Positions 24,070 through 32,036 of a DNA stretch of 64,000 bases are shown here, in pieces. How positions within the stretch are numbered: position 1 is the first letter of the stretch; the number at the start of each line of letters is the position of its first letter. The notes beneath the pieces were generated by a model. It was not told the DNA's origin. It did not search any database and saw nothing but the letters and a program-made list of their open reading frames with translations. The DNA is from Clostridia bacterium (GTDB lineage Bacteria > Bacillota > Clostridia > Oscillospirales > CAG-272). The DNA is taken from NCBI GenBank assembly GCA_017547755.1, contig JAFYOX010000107.1, positions 135,165 to 199,164 on the forward strand. The letters run 5' to 3'. A program made the translations under genes and the position numbers.

Positions 24070-25503
24070 ATGAAACTGTTTCTGACATCCGCCGCAGCCA
24101 TGATGGGGATGAACCCGTCGGTTCTGCTGCTCACCTGTGTGATCGTGCTGCTCGTTCTTACGACGCTGATCGTGATCCTGTCGCGCTACCGCAAGTGTCC
24201 GTCTGACAAGGTCCTCGTCATTTACGGTAAAGTAGGCACCGCGCAGGACGGTTCCCAGCGCTCCGCAAAGTGTATCCACGGCGGCGCGGCATTCATCTGG
24301 CCCGTCATCCAGGCGTACGAATATCTTGATCTGACTCCGATGTCCATTCAGGTCGATCTCCGCAATGCTCTCTCCAAGCAGAACATCCGCGTGGACGTTC
24401 CGTCCCGCTTCACCGTCGGTATCTCCACCGAAAACGGCGTGATGCAGAACGCTGCCGAACGTCTTCTCGGCATCAAGATCGACGAGATCAAGCAGATCGC
24501 GGAAGATATCATCTTTGGTCAGATGCGTCTCATCATCGCAACGATGGATATCGAAGAGATCAACTCCGACCGTGACAAGTTCCTCGAAGCAGTCTCCTCC
24601 AATGTCGAAACCGAACTGAAGAAGATCGGTCTCCGTCTCATCAACGTCAACGTCACCGACATCACCGACGAATCCGGCTACATCGTGGCACTCGGTCAGG
24701 AAGCGGCTGCAAAGGCGATCAACGACGCGAAGATCTCCGTTGCGGAAGCGGAACGTGTCGGTGCGATCGGTTCTGCGGAAGCGGAACGTGACAGACGTAT
24801 CTCCGTATCGAAGTCCAACTCCGAAGCGATCACCGGGGAAAACGAAGCGAAAGCCTTGATCGCGGAATCCGACGCGTCCAGACGTGAAAAGGAAGCGGAA
24901 GCACAGAAGCGTGCGGTCGCTGCCGAAAACATCGCAAAGGCGAGAGCGGAAGAAGAATCCTACGAAGCAAAGAAAGCCGCAGAAGAAGCGCGTGCTCATT
25001 ACGAACAGGCGAAGCTCGAAGCGGATATCATCATCAAGACCGAAATCGAAAAGAAGAAGCTCGAACTCGAAGCGGAAGCCAAGGCGGAACAGGTTCGCCG
25101 TATGGCAAAGGGTGAAGCGGACGCAACGCTTCTCCGGATGCAGGCGGAAGCAAACGGTGCGAAGGAAATTCTTATGAAGCAGGCGGAAGGTTTCCGCGAA
25201 CTCGTTCAGTCTGCGGGCGGCGATGCAAACGATGCGATCCGCCTCATGATCGCCGACAAGCTCGAAGAAGTTACCCGCATCCAGGTCGAAGCTATCAAGA
25301 ATCTCCAGATCGACAAGATCACCGTCTGGGACAGCGGCGCAAAGTCCGACGGCGGCAAGGGTACCACAGCGGACTTCATTTCCGGACTTTACAAGAGCGT
25401 TCCGCCGCTTACGGAACTCTTTGACATGGCCGGTATGCAGCTTCCCGAATACCTCGGCACGCCGAAAACGGATGCGATCGAAGCTCCCGCGGACGGAAAA
25501 TAA
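24070..25503 (+). CDS. floT: Flotillin (SPFH/Band 7)
   Basis: 477 residues. N-terminal membrane segment (about 18-40), SPFH domain (about 45-210, with LVIYGKVGTAQDGS, YLDLTPMSIQVDLRNALSKQ and LINVNVTDITDESGYI), then a long coiled coil full of Glu-Ala repeats (about 215-385, EAERVGAIGSAEAERDRRIS). The C-terminus is the conserved flotillin end (FISGLYKSVPPLTELFDMAG). Organises membrane microdomains. With NfeD it makes a yuaF-yuaG-like pair. Confidence 0.95.
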   Translation: MKLFLTSAAAMMGMNPSVLLLTCVIVLLVLTTLIVILSRYRKCPSDKVLVIYGKVGTAQDGSQRSAKCIHGGAAFIWPVIQAYEYLDLTPMSIQVDLRNALSKQNIRVDVPSRFTVGISTENGVMQNAAERLLGIKIDEIKQIAEDIIFGQMRLIIATMDIEEINSDRDKFLEAVSSNVETELKKIGLRLINVNVTDITDESGYIVALGQEAAAKAINDAKISVAEAERVGAIGSAEAERDRRISVSKSNSEAITGENEAKALIAESDASRREKEAEAQKRAVAAENIAKARAEEESYEAKKAAEEARAHYEQAKLEADIIIKTEIEKKKLELEAEAKAEQVRRMAKGEADATLLRMQAEANGAKEILMKQAEGFRELVQSAGGDANDAIRLMIADKLEEVTRIQVEAIKNLQIDKITVWDSGAKSDGGKGTTADFISGLYKSVPPLTELFDMAGMQLPEYLGTPKTDAIEAPADGK

Positions 25504-25525
25504 ACAAATTCATACATGGAATCCT

Positions 25526-25554
25526 GCGGAATGCCCCGTTTTGGGGTATTCCGC
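25526..25554. other. Intergenic hairpin without U-tract
   Basis: GCGGAATGCCCC pairs with GGGGTATTCCGC (12 bp, one G-U, loop of five). No T-run follows, so it is more likely a processing or mRNA-stability structure between floT and the next gene than a terminator. Confidence 0.55.
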
Positions 25555-25615
25555 TGAAGTTCTATAAACATCATTTTTCAGAAAGGGCCTGTGAAAGACG
25601 GGCAGGGTAAGCAGT

Positions 25616-26290
25616 ATGGCAGATATGAATGAGAAACTCAAAAACGGAATGTACAAGGAACGTACCAAGCAGGCGGCACTGCAGGGGCTTCTCCTGTTTG
25701 TTTTCCTGTCCGCGCTCGGCGTCATGTCCTACATCGTCAGCATGATTCCGGCAGGCATTTTCGGTGTGATGATCGCCAAAAGCTCCACCGGAAGCCAGGC
25801 GGTCTATGACGCGCAGAATCTCATCAACGCCGCTCTCGGTCTTGCGATCCTCTGCTTCGGCGGTCTGGGTCTTTCCAAGAAGGCCGGCGAAAACGACGCG
25901 ATGATCGCGTTCCAGAACGGTTATGACCGCAAGATGGATATGCGTTATCTTACACTGTCCGTTGTGGTCGCCGTTGCCGTTTATGTGGTCGTCGGTCTTC
26001 TCATGAACATCGACTTCATCATCGGTCCCGCGAAGTATCTCGGTATTTTCTACTGCCGTGCGGAACGCAGCATCAACGAAGGCATCAAGGTCGCTTTCGG
26101 CTGGCGTGCGCTTGCAATGCTGACCACGCTCGTGATCGTTGTACCGTGTCTGATCAAGGGTGTGCGTGCGGGCTTCCGTGAAAAGATGGAATTCCAGGAA
26201 TCCGAAGAAGAAGAAAACAAGGCGCGCAACGAACTTCTCGATCAGCTCGAAGCGGAACGTCATCAGGAACGTCAGCAGAAGAAGTATTGA
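25616..26290 (+). CDS. Membrane protein of unknown function
   Basis: 224 residues with four predicted helices (LLLFVFLSALGVMSYIVSM, LINAALGLAILCFGGLGL, LSVVVAVAVYVVVGLLM and LAMLTTLVIVVPCLIKGV) and a charged coiled-coil tail rich in Glu (EFQESEEEENKARNELLD). No family recognised. Follows flotillin by 112 bases, and may be a partner of the flotillin patch (inference from order only). Confidence 0.72.
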   Translation: MADMNEKLKNGMYKERTKQAALQGLLLFVFLSALGVMSYIVSMIPAGIFGVMIAKSSTGSQAVYDAQNLINAALGLAILCFGGLGLSKKAGENDAMIAFQNGYDRKMDMRYLTLSVVVAVAVYVVVGLLMNIDFIIGPAKYLGIFYCRAERSINEGIKVAFGWRALAMLTTLVIVVPCLIKGVRAGFREKMEFQESEEEENKARNELLDQLEAERHQERQQKKY

Positions 26291-26328
26291 GTACTTCCGA
26301 TTCCTGACGGAATTGATTCGGAATGAAT

Positions 26329-26370
26329 ATCACCCCTGTATTGCGTCAAACCATAGCAGGGGTGATTTTT
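26329..26370 (+). terminator. Terminator hairpin that covers a ribosome site
   Basis: ATCACCCCTG (26329-26338) pairs with CAGGGGTGAT (26357-26366), then TTTT directly before ATG 26371. The 3' arm holds AGGGGTGA, the only ribosome site for the next gene. Confidence 0.7.
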
Positions 26371-26805
26371 ATGATAAGAAAAGCGGAATACCTCTGCGTA
26401 TTCCTTGCGGGCGGCGTGATCTACGGACTGCTCGAAATGATGTGGCGCGGCTTCACGCACTGGAGCATGACCGTCGCCGGCGGGATCTGCGTTCTCGCCA
26501 TTCATCTGCTGAATCACCGGATGCGGCATCGCAGCATGATCCTGCGCTGTACGCTCGGGTGCGCCGTGATCACGGCGGTGGAACTGGCTGCGGGAGTGGT
26601 CGTGAATCTTCTGCTCGGTCTGAACGTCTGGGACTATTCCGGGATGTACGGGAATTTTCTCGGACAGATCTGTCCGGCGTTTTCATTCCTGTGGTTCCTG
26701 ATCTCCTTTCCGGCGTGCGGATTCAGCAATGCGGCGCGGTGTTTCTTTGAACGGGTTGCATTCACGGAATCCCGCGCGGAAAACGAAAGAAAAGCGGAAG
26801 CGTAA
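26371..26805 (+). CDS. CmpB-like (PF06541-type) membrane protein
   Basis: 144 residues with four short hydrophobic helices. The opening GGVIYGLLEMMWRGFTHWSM and the later VWDYSGMYGNFLGQICPAFSFLW match the small Clostridial proteins named putative ABC-transporter type IV (CmpB); the name is by homology chains and no ABC ATPase is adjacent. The ATG at 26371 uses a ribosome site buried in a hairpin. Confidence 0.75.
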   Translation: MIRKAEYLCVFLAGGVIYGLLEMMWRGFTHWSMTVAGGICVLAIHLLNHRMRHRSMILRCTLGCAVITAVELAAGVVVNLLLGLNVWDYSGMYGNFLGQICPAFSFLWFLISFPACGFSNAARCFFERVAFTESRAENERKAEA

Positions 26806-26841
26806 TGCTGTCCGCCGGATACATAGATTTTGGGGTACATT

Positions 26842-27747
26842 ATGGCAAAAAGCAAAAAGAAAACTTCGAAAAAACCGACAGTGATTGAGGTCATCCTCGC
26901 ACTGATCATCTTTGTTCTCGGCATCCTGTTCGGCGATCAGGTGCTTCCGACCACGGAAAACACCGCCACGACCGCGGGTCTTGCGGACGGCAAGCCGGCG
27001 ATGCACTTTGTGGACGTCGGACAGGGCGACTGCACGCTCATTACATACAACGGCGACGCCGTTCTGATCGACGCCGGTCCCGTCAGCGCCGGAGATGCCG
27101 CCGCGGAATACGTGAAGAGTTATGTGGATGAGATCGATTATTTCATCATCACACATCCGCACGAAGACCACATGGGCGGCGCGGCGGATATTCTCGACAA
27201 TATCCGTGTTGCCAACATCATCATGCCGGATATGGAAGTCGACACGCGCTTTTATCAGAACACGATGAGCCGCATCGATGAGAAGAACATCAACGTGATC
27301 TATTCCGAAGCGCACGCCGTCTATGACACCGGGAACATCAAAATCACCATCATCGACTCGGTGATCCCCGACGACGACAACCTGAACAACGTCAGCATCG
27401 TGACGCGCATCGATGCCGGCTCGACGTCGGTCATGCTCAGCGGAGACGCGGAAGTCGAAGCGGAAATGCAGATTGTAGAAAATTATACGTCGATTTCCGG
27501 TTCCGCGCTCTATGACGCATCCATTCTCGACTGCGACGTCTTCAAAGCCGGACATCACGGCTCCACAACGTCCAATACCAGCGAATTTCTCGATCTCGTG
27601 ACGCCCGGAACGGTGGTCATTTCCTGCGGTACCGGCAATTCCTACGGCCATCCGCATCAGGAAACGCTCGACCTCTTCGCCGGCTACGGCTTCGAAGTCC
27701 ACCGCACCGACCACTCCGGCACCGTCGTACTGAGCGGGGAGCCGTAA
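26842..27747 (+). CDS. ComEC C-terminal-like MBL-fold protein
   Basis: 301 residues. A lysine-rich start (AKSKKKTSKK) and one membrane helix (about 18-38) anchor an exported MBL domain: MHFVDVGQGDCTLITYNG, THPHEDHMGGA (about 103-113) and GHHGSTTSN. This is the free-standing form of the ComEC/Rec2 hydrolase domain, which in ComEC degrades the non-transforming DNA strand. No comEC or comEA genes are nearby. The substrate may be DNA or another phosphodiester. The ribosome site is weak (GGGG). Confidence 0.85.
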   Translation: MAKSKKKTSKKPTVIEVILALIIFVLGILFGDQVLPTTENTATTAGLADGKPAMHFVDVGQGDCTLITYNGDAVLIDAGPVSAGDAAAEYVKSYVDEIDYFIITHPHEDHMGGAADILDNIRVANIIMPDMEVDTRFYQNTMSRIDEKNINVIYSEAHAVYDTGNIKITIIDSVIPDDDNLNNVSIVTRIDAGSTSVMLSGDAEVEAEMQIVENYTSISGSALYDASILDCDVFKAGHHGSTTSNTSEFLDLVTPGTVVISCGTGNSYGHPHQETLDLFAGYGFEVHRTDHSGTVVLSGEP

Positions 27748-27820
27748 AGGAAAATATTTGCGTGATTTGTCAACCACCCTTTGCTTGAAATCTGCACATA
27801 TCTGTGTTATCATTTGTCTG

Positions 27821-27877
27821 AAAAGGTTTTGGAAAGGGGTTTGGGGGAAACCTTTTCCTCAAAAAGGTTTCCCCCAA
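27821..27877 (-). repeat. Terminator-associated repeat, copy C
   Basis: Arms 27841-27856 and 27862-27877 (TTGGGGGAAACCTTTT and complement) just past the spo0A stop; on the minus strand it continues ACCCCTTTCC and AAAACCTTTT. The stem differs from copies A/B at paired positions on both sides, so pairing is kept. Confidence 0.72.
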
Positions 27878-27882
27878 TAATT

Positions 27883-28671
27883 TTATTTGATCTTATACTT
27901 CAGCCGGAGATTGTCGGCGATCATGGCGATGAATTCGCTGTTGGTAGGCTTGCCGCGGCTGTTCTGGATGGTGTAGCCGAAGTAGGCGTTGAGCGTGTCC
28001 ACGTCGCCGCGGTCCCAAGCCACTTCGATGGCGTGGCGGATGGCGCGTTCAACGCGGGAAGTGGTGGTCTGGTATTTCTTTGCCACCGACGGATAGAGGA
28101 CCTTGGTGACGGAATTGATGATGTCATTGTCGGAGATCGTCATCAGGATCGCGGTGCGCAGGTACTGATAGCCCTTGATGTGTGCCGGAACGCCGATCTG
28201 ATGGATGATGCGCGTGACCTGCGTTTCAAGATCATACGGTACCGCGGCTTCATCCTTCGTATACGTGTTCGCGGGAGTTCTTACGGAGGTCCCGCGGTTT
28301 TTCAGAATGGTTTCCGCACCGGCGCACAGGGATTCGTAATCCACCGGCTTCGGCAGGCACAGCGATGCGCCCGCGCGGTTGGCTTCCATCAGGACGCTCG
28401 GCGATGTGACCTGTGTCAGAATGATGAACGAGGGCGACGGGTGAAGCTCCGCAGCCTTTTTCATCAGAGCCGTTCCGTCCATGCCGGACAGCCACAGATC
28501 CGCGATAACGAGATCGTAGCTCTGGCGGTTCATCATGCGGAACGCTTCCTCGCCGTTTGCCGCTTCTTCCGATGCATAACCGTGTTCCGTGAAAATTTCC
28601 CGGCAGCGGCGGCGTACTTCGCCGTTTTCGTCCGCAATCAGCACTCTTATATCCTTCTCCATCTTTTCCAT
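27883..28671 (-). CDS. spo0A: Sporulation master regulator Spo0A
   Basis: 262 residues. Receiver domain (about 5-125) with phospho-acceptor Asp in [14 protein letters not shown], switch Thr in ILTQ and Lys in LPKPVD; the acidic pocket reads ADE rather than the usual ADD. The C-terminal DNA-binding domain (about 150-262) is strongly conserved, with [20 protein letters not shown] and [13 protein letters not shown]. Activates early sporulation genes when phosphorylated. spoIVB, the usual upstream neighbour, is absent here. Starts at 28671; ATG 28662 is an alternative. Confidence 0.96.
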   Translation of the reverse strand: MEKMEKDIRVLIADENGEVRRRCREIFTEHGYASEEAANGEEAFRMMNRQSYDLVIADLWLSGMDGTALMKKAAELHPSPSFIILTQVTSPSVLMEANRAGASLCLPKPVDYESLCAGAETILKNRGTSVRTPANTYTKDEAAVPYDLETQVTRIIHQIGVPAHIKGYQYLRTAILMTISDNDIINSVTKVLYPSVAKKYQTTTSRVERAIRHAIEVAWDRGDVDTLNAYFGYTIQNSRGKPTNSEFIAMIADNLRLKYKIK

Positions 28672-28747
28672 TCCGTTTTACCTATGCCTTTCCTGTTTGA
28701 TCGTATCCTGTCGGATATCGTATTTGGTATTATTTGTCAGTGACTAT

Positions 28748-28776
28748 ATATTACCATAAATTTCCTGATAATTCAA
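28748..28776 (-). promoter_or_regulatory. Promoter of spo0A
   Basis: TTGAAT-17-TAATAT with TGG before the -10. I saw no clear sigma-H promoter or 0A box. Confidence 0.65.
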
Positions 28777-28909
28777 GTGCCCCATCGAATAAATAATTTA
28801 CAAAAATTCCCACCATTGATTGGTAAAAACTTACATATTGCGGATTGCGGCGGAAAAATCCGGCGTGACCGCGCCGGATTTCCGGCAATCTTGCAGAAAA
28901 GAGGATGTT

Positions 28910-30421
28910 ATGAGCTATCCGTCCCTTATATGGAAGAAACCGCTCCGCGAATGCACGGAGACGGAAGAAAAGATCCCCGAAAACGTCCTTGCCGACCTGA
29001 TGCTGACGGGAGAAATGAAGGACGATACCCTTGCGTATTTCCGCAGACCCTGCGGTGCGGAGGAAATTCCGCAGAGACAGGGGCTGTTTCGCATTCTTCT
29101 GGAAGACGAAGGCTTCCGCGAAAAACTGAAGGATCTCAGAGAACAGCTTTCGGAACTGCAGCGCATCGCCGGATTTCTGGAACGTGCGGAAAATCCGACC
29201 GAGCGTGTCATGCTGTTCCTGCCGTCCCTCGGACGGTATTTCACCCTTGCAAAGACGTTTGCGGAGCTTGCATCCCGCGACGGCCGCGCCGCGGAGATCG
29301 GAATGTACTTTGAACGGCTCTGTGCGGAAGACGTTTTCCGGCAGGCGGAAGCGGAGTACGCACAGCTGATGAAGAACCGCCGCCCGGAACTGCTGTATAC
29401 CATCCGCGGAAATGAAGTCAGCGCGGCGGAAGGCGGCGAGATGCTGAAGGACAAACTGGAGCGGTATTTCACGGAAATGGGCGTTCCCGAGGCGATCCCG
29501 AACCGGAAGGCGCTTCTCCGGACGACCGATTCCACCGCGTCCGCCTATGCAGGCGTGTATTACGGCTTCCATGCCATGTGTGAGCAGTTTTATCACAAAT
29601 ACGCCGGCGCGTTTATGAACGGTGACCGGGATTTCCGGACGGTGTTTGCCTATTCCGGAGAGATCGGCTTCCTGCTCGATGCATCCGAGTACTTTATCCG
29701 TCTGCGGGATGCGGGATATCCGCTGACGTATCCGGCGGTCTCCGCGAAAAAGGAGGTTGTCCTGACCGGAGTGGTCGACGCATCGCTTGCCAAACGCGAA
29801 CTGCGCGGAAAGGATGTCGTCCCGAACGATCTGCTGATGGCGGAGGAATACCGTGAGGAAAAACTCGCGTTCTATATCCTCACCGGCGCGAACGGCGGCG
29901 GTAAGACGACGTTTCTGCGTGCCTGCGGTCTGGCGGTCCTGTTCTTCCTTGCCGGATGTCCGGTGACGGCGTCTTCCGCACGCATCCGGATGTTTGATGC
30001 CGTCTACACCCATTTTCCGGCGAACGAAAGTTTTGAAAACAGCGGACGCTTCGTGAACGAAGCGAACCGTGCCGAAGAAATTATCGAAAAAACGGACGAA
30101 AACACGTTTGTCCTCTTCAATGAGACCTATTCCGGTACCGACGAGCAGAAGAGCGAGCATTATTCCCGCCGTCTCGCCGATACGATGTATGAGCGCGGTG
30201 TATTCGGGATGTTCGTTACGCACATCCATGCGCTGACCGGCAGCCGGATCCCGACCCTCGCCGCCGTGATCGACGAAAACGACGAAAACCGCCGGACGTA
30301 CAAAATAAAACGCGTCGGCGCAACGTCCTCGTCGTTCGCGGAAGATATTCTTGAAAAATACCGGCTCGACCGGGAATCCCTGAAAAAAAGACTGGAAGGA
30401 GAACATCATGCCGGAACGTAA
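28910..30421 (+). CDS. MutS-like ATPase, first of a tandem pair
   Basis: 503 residues. Residues 1-315 are helical (lever/clamp-like), with no MutS domain I (no Phe-X-Glu mismatch motif) seen. The C-terminal MutS_V-type ATPase has Walker A GANGGGKTT (326-334), NSGRFVNEANRAEEII in the place of the MutS ST-rich loop, Walker B FVLFNETYSGTDE with N404-E405 instead of Asp-Glu, and VTHIHALTG. The ATG at 28910 has AGAGG ahead. Its last 14 bases overlap the next MutS-like gene, so the two are cotranslated and probably form a heterodimer. Role in DNA or RNA handling unknown. Confidence 0.87.
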   Translation: MSYPSLIWKKPLRECTETEEKIPENVLADLMLTGEMKDDTLAYFRRPCGAEEIPQRQGLFRILLEDEGFREKLKDLREQLSELQRIAGFLERAENPTERVMLFLPSLGRYFTLAKTFAELASRDGRAAEIGMYFERLCAEDVFRQAEAEYAQLMKNRRPELLYTIRGNEVSAAEGGEMLKDKLERYFTEMGVPEAIPNRKALLRTTDSTASAYAGVYYGFHAMCEQFYHKYAGAFMNGDRDFRTVFAYSGEIGFLLDASEYFIRLRDAGYPLTYPAVSAKKEVVLTGVVDASLAKRELRGKDVVPNDLLMAEEYREEKLAFYILTGANGGGKTTFLRACGLAVLFFLAGCPVTASSARIRMFDAVYTHFPANESFENSGRFVNEANRAEEIIEKTDENTFVLFNETYSGTDEQKSEHYSRRLADTMYERGVFGMFVTHIHALTGSRIPTLAAVIDENDENRRTYKIKRVGATSSSFAEDILEKYRLDRESLKKRLEGEHHAGT

Positions 30422-32000
30422 ACTGAGTATCCTCTGGGAAAACGAGCGCGGCGTCGTGACCCGCGAAGTCCGGGACGCCGGAAAAAAAGTCATCATCGAC
30501 CTGCAGATCGACCGCGTGTTCCGGACGGTCTGTCCCGATACGGTGATCCGGGAAGCATTTCTGAATGTTCTTCTGACGCCGTGCACGGAGATTTCCGAAA
30601 TCCGGAACCGTACCCGCGTGCTGAACGATTTCCGCAGGGTGCCGCAGATGCTCGATCAGCTGATCGAACTGGTCCGCCGCATCGTGATGACGAAAAATAC
30701 ATGGGATTCCGAGCGCTCCCGCCTGTATTCGACCCGTCGGGTCAATCCGCAGGACAAAAGCTCCGTCCTCTGGGCGGCAAGGGAAGGACTGGTTCTGAAC
30801 GCGCACTTCATCCGTACCGTGAATGTCCATGTCCACACGATCTGCGAAACGCTGAATATGTTCGGCTGTGTGGACGGCTGGCTCGGCGAGGTAAGGGAAG
30901 CGGCGTTTGCTCTGTCGCAGAGCAGTCAGGCGAAAGAGATCAACGCCTTTGCGGAACGGATCGAAAAGGGACTGCCGAATGCGCATACCTACGATGTCGA
31001 ATTCCGCTTTGACGCGGAAATGCGGACCGATCCGTATTTCCTGCGGGATTTCCGGTACATCAATTCCTACGAACGTCCGCAGAAAAAGCAGAAGACCTCG
31101 CTGTTTTCGTCCCTCTTTGAACGTGCGGATAAAGAAAAAAAGCCCGTGCAGACGGAAGCGGTGCCGGAGATCCCCGAACCTCCGAAGCCGACCGCACGTG
31201 TGGAAGGCGTGGATTCCGACTGGTCGTTCGAAACGGCGGCAAAAGCGGTACAGGAGACCGACCGCTATCTGACCGGATTCCTGCGTGCGGTGATCGAAAA
31301 ATTCTCCGCGCTGGAGACGGAACTGTATTTCTACAAGGCCGCGCTCCAGTACGTACAGCGGTTCGACGAGCGGAACGTGAAATATGCCTATCCGGAATTC
31401 CGCGAGGCGTCGGAAAACCGGATCGATATCCGGAATCTTTCCGACGTTCTCCTGCTGACGGAGAGTATGAGCGTGCTGTCCGTCGTGCCGAACGACGTGT
31501 ATTTCCGGAGCGGGAACGGGGAAACGTCCGGGATCCTCGTGACAGGGAAGAACAACAGCGGCAAGACGGTCTATCTCCGTTCGGTCGGAACGGCGGTGCT
31601 TCTGGCACAGTGCGGACTGCCCGTCCCGTGCGAATCGGCGGTCATCAGCATACGGAACCGGATCTTCACGTCCTTTGCGGCGGCGGAAGGAGAGCTTCTC
31701 CCGCTGTCCTCTGCCGGACGTTTCGAAGAGGAAGTTGCGGCGATCTCGCAGATCATCGACGCCGTCGAGCCGTCTTCGCTTCTTCTGATGAACGAGACGT
31801 TCCAGACGACGGCATACGACGAAGGCGCGGAAGGGATGTACCACATCCTGAATTATATCGCGGCGATCGGATGCGGGTTCATTTTTGTCACGCATCTGCT
31901 GAAGCTGAAGGAACTTTATGAAGACAACCGCAGTGTGGAGATCCTGAAAACGAGCGATTCTCCGCAGACGCGGTATAAGATCGGAAAACTGGAAGGATGA
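30408..32000 (+). CDS. MutS-like ATPase, second of a tandem pair
   Basis: 530 residues, a distant paralogue of the upstream protein. Helical N-terminal region, a charged and proline-rich insert (about 225-265, QKKQKTSLFSSLFERADKEK), then the ATPase: Walker A GKNNSGKT (380-387), LSSAGRFEEEVAAISQII, Walker B SLLLMNETFQTT with N462-E463, and FVTHLLKLKEL. Both proteins share the Asn-Glu form of Walker B. No mismatch-recognition domain, no endonuclease Smr domain. Ends at a strong terminator, so the pair is a complete unit. Confidence 0.87.
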   Translation: MPERKLSILWENERGVVTREVRDAGKKVIIDLQIDRVFRTVCPDTVIREAFLNVLLTPCTEISEIRNRTRVLNDFRRVPQMLDQLIELVRRIVMTKNTWDSERSRLYSTRRVNPQDKSSVLWAAREGLVLNAHFIRTVNVHVHTICETLNMFGCVDGWLGEVREAAFALSQSSQAKEINAFAERIEKGLPNAHTYDVEFRFDAEMRTDPYFLRDFRYINSYERPQKKQKTSLFSSLFERADKEKKPVQTEAVPEIPEPPKPTARVEGVDSDWSFETAAKAVQETDRYLTGFLRAVIEKFSALETELYFYKAALQYVQRFDERNVKYAYPEFREASENRIDIRNLSDVLLLTESMSVLSVVPNDVYFRSGNGETSGILVTGKNNSGKTVYLRSVGTAVLLAQCGLPVPCESAVISIRNRIFTSFAAAEGELLPLSSAGRFEEEVAAISQIIDAVEPSSLLLMNETFQTTAYDEGAEGMYHILNYIAAIGCGFIFVTHLLKLKELYEDNRSVEILKTSDSPQTRYKIGKLEG

Positions 32001-32003
32001 CAA

Positions 32004-32032
32004 AAAACGACAGGCGTTTGACCTGTCGTTTT
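32004..32032. terminator. Bidirectional terminator
   Basis: AAAACGACAGG pairs with CCTGTCGTTTT between the MutS-like unit and mtaB. Confidence 0.87.
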
Positions 32033-32036
32033 CTGT

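Noticed and set aside
28910-32000. Calling the pair mutS or mutS2
   Set aside because: No mismatch-recognition domain, no Smr domain, lengths of about 500 residues and altered Walker B in both.
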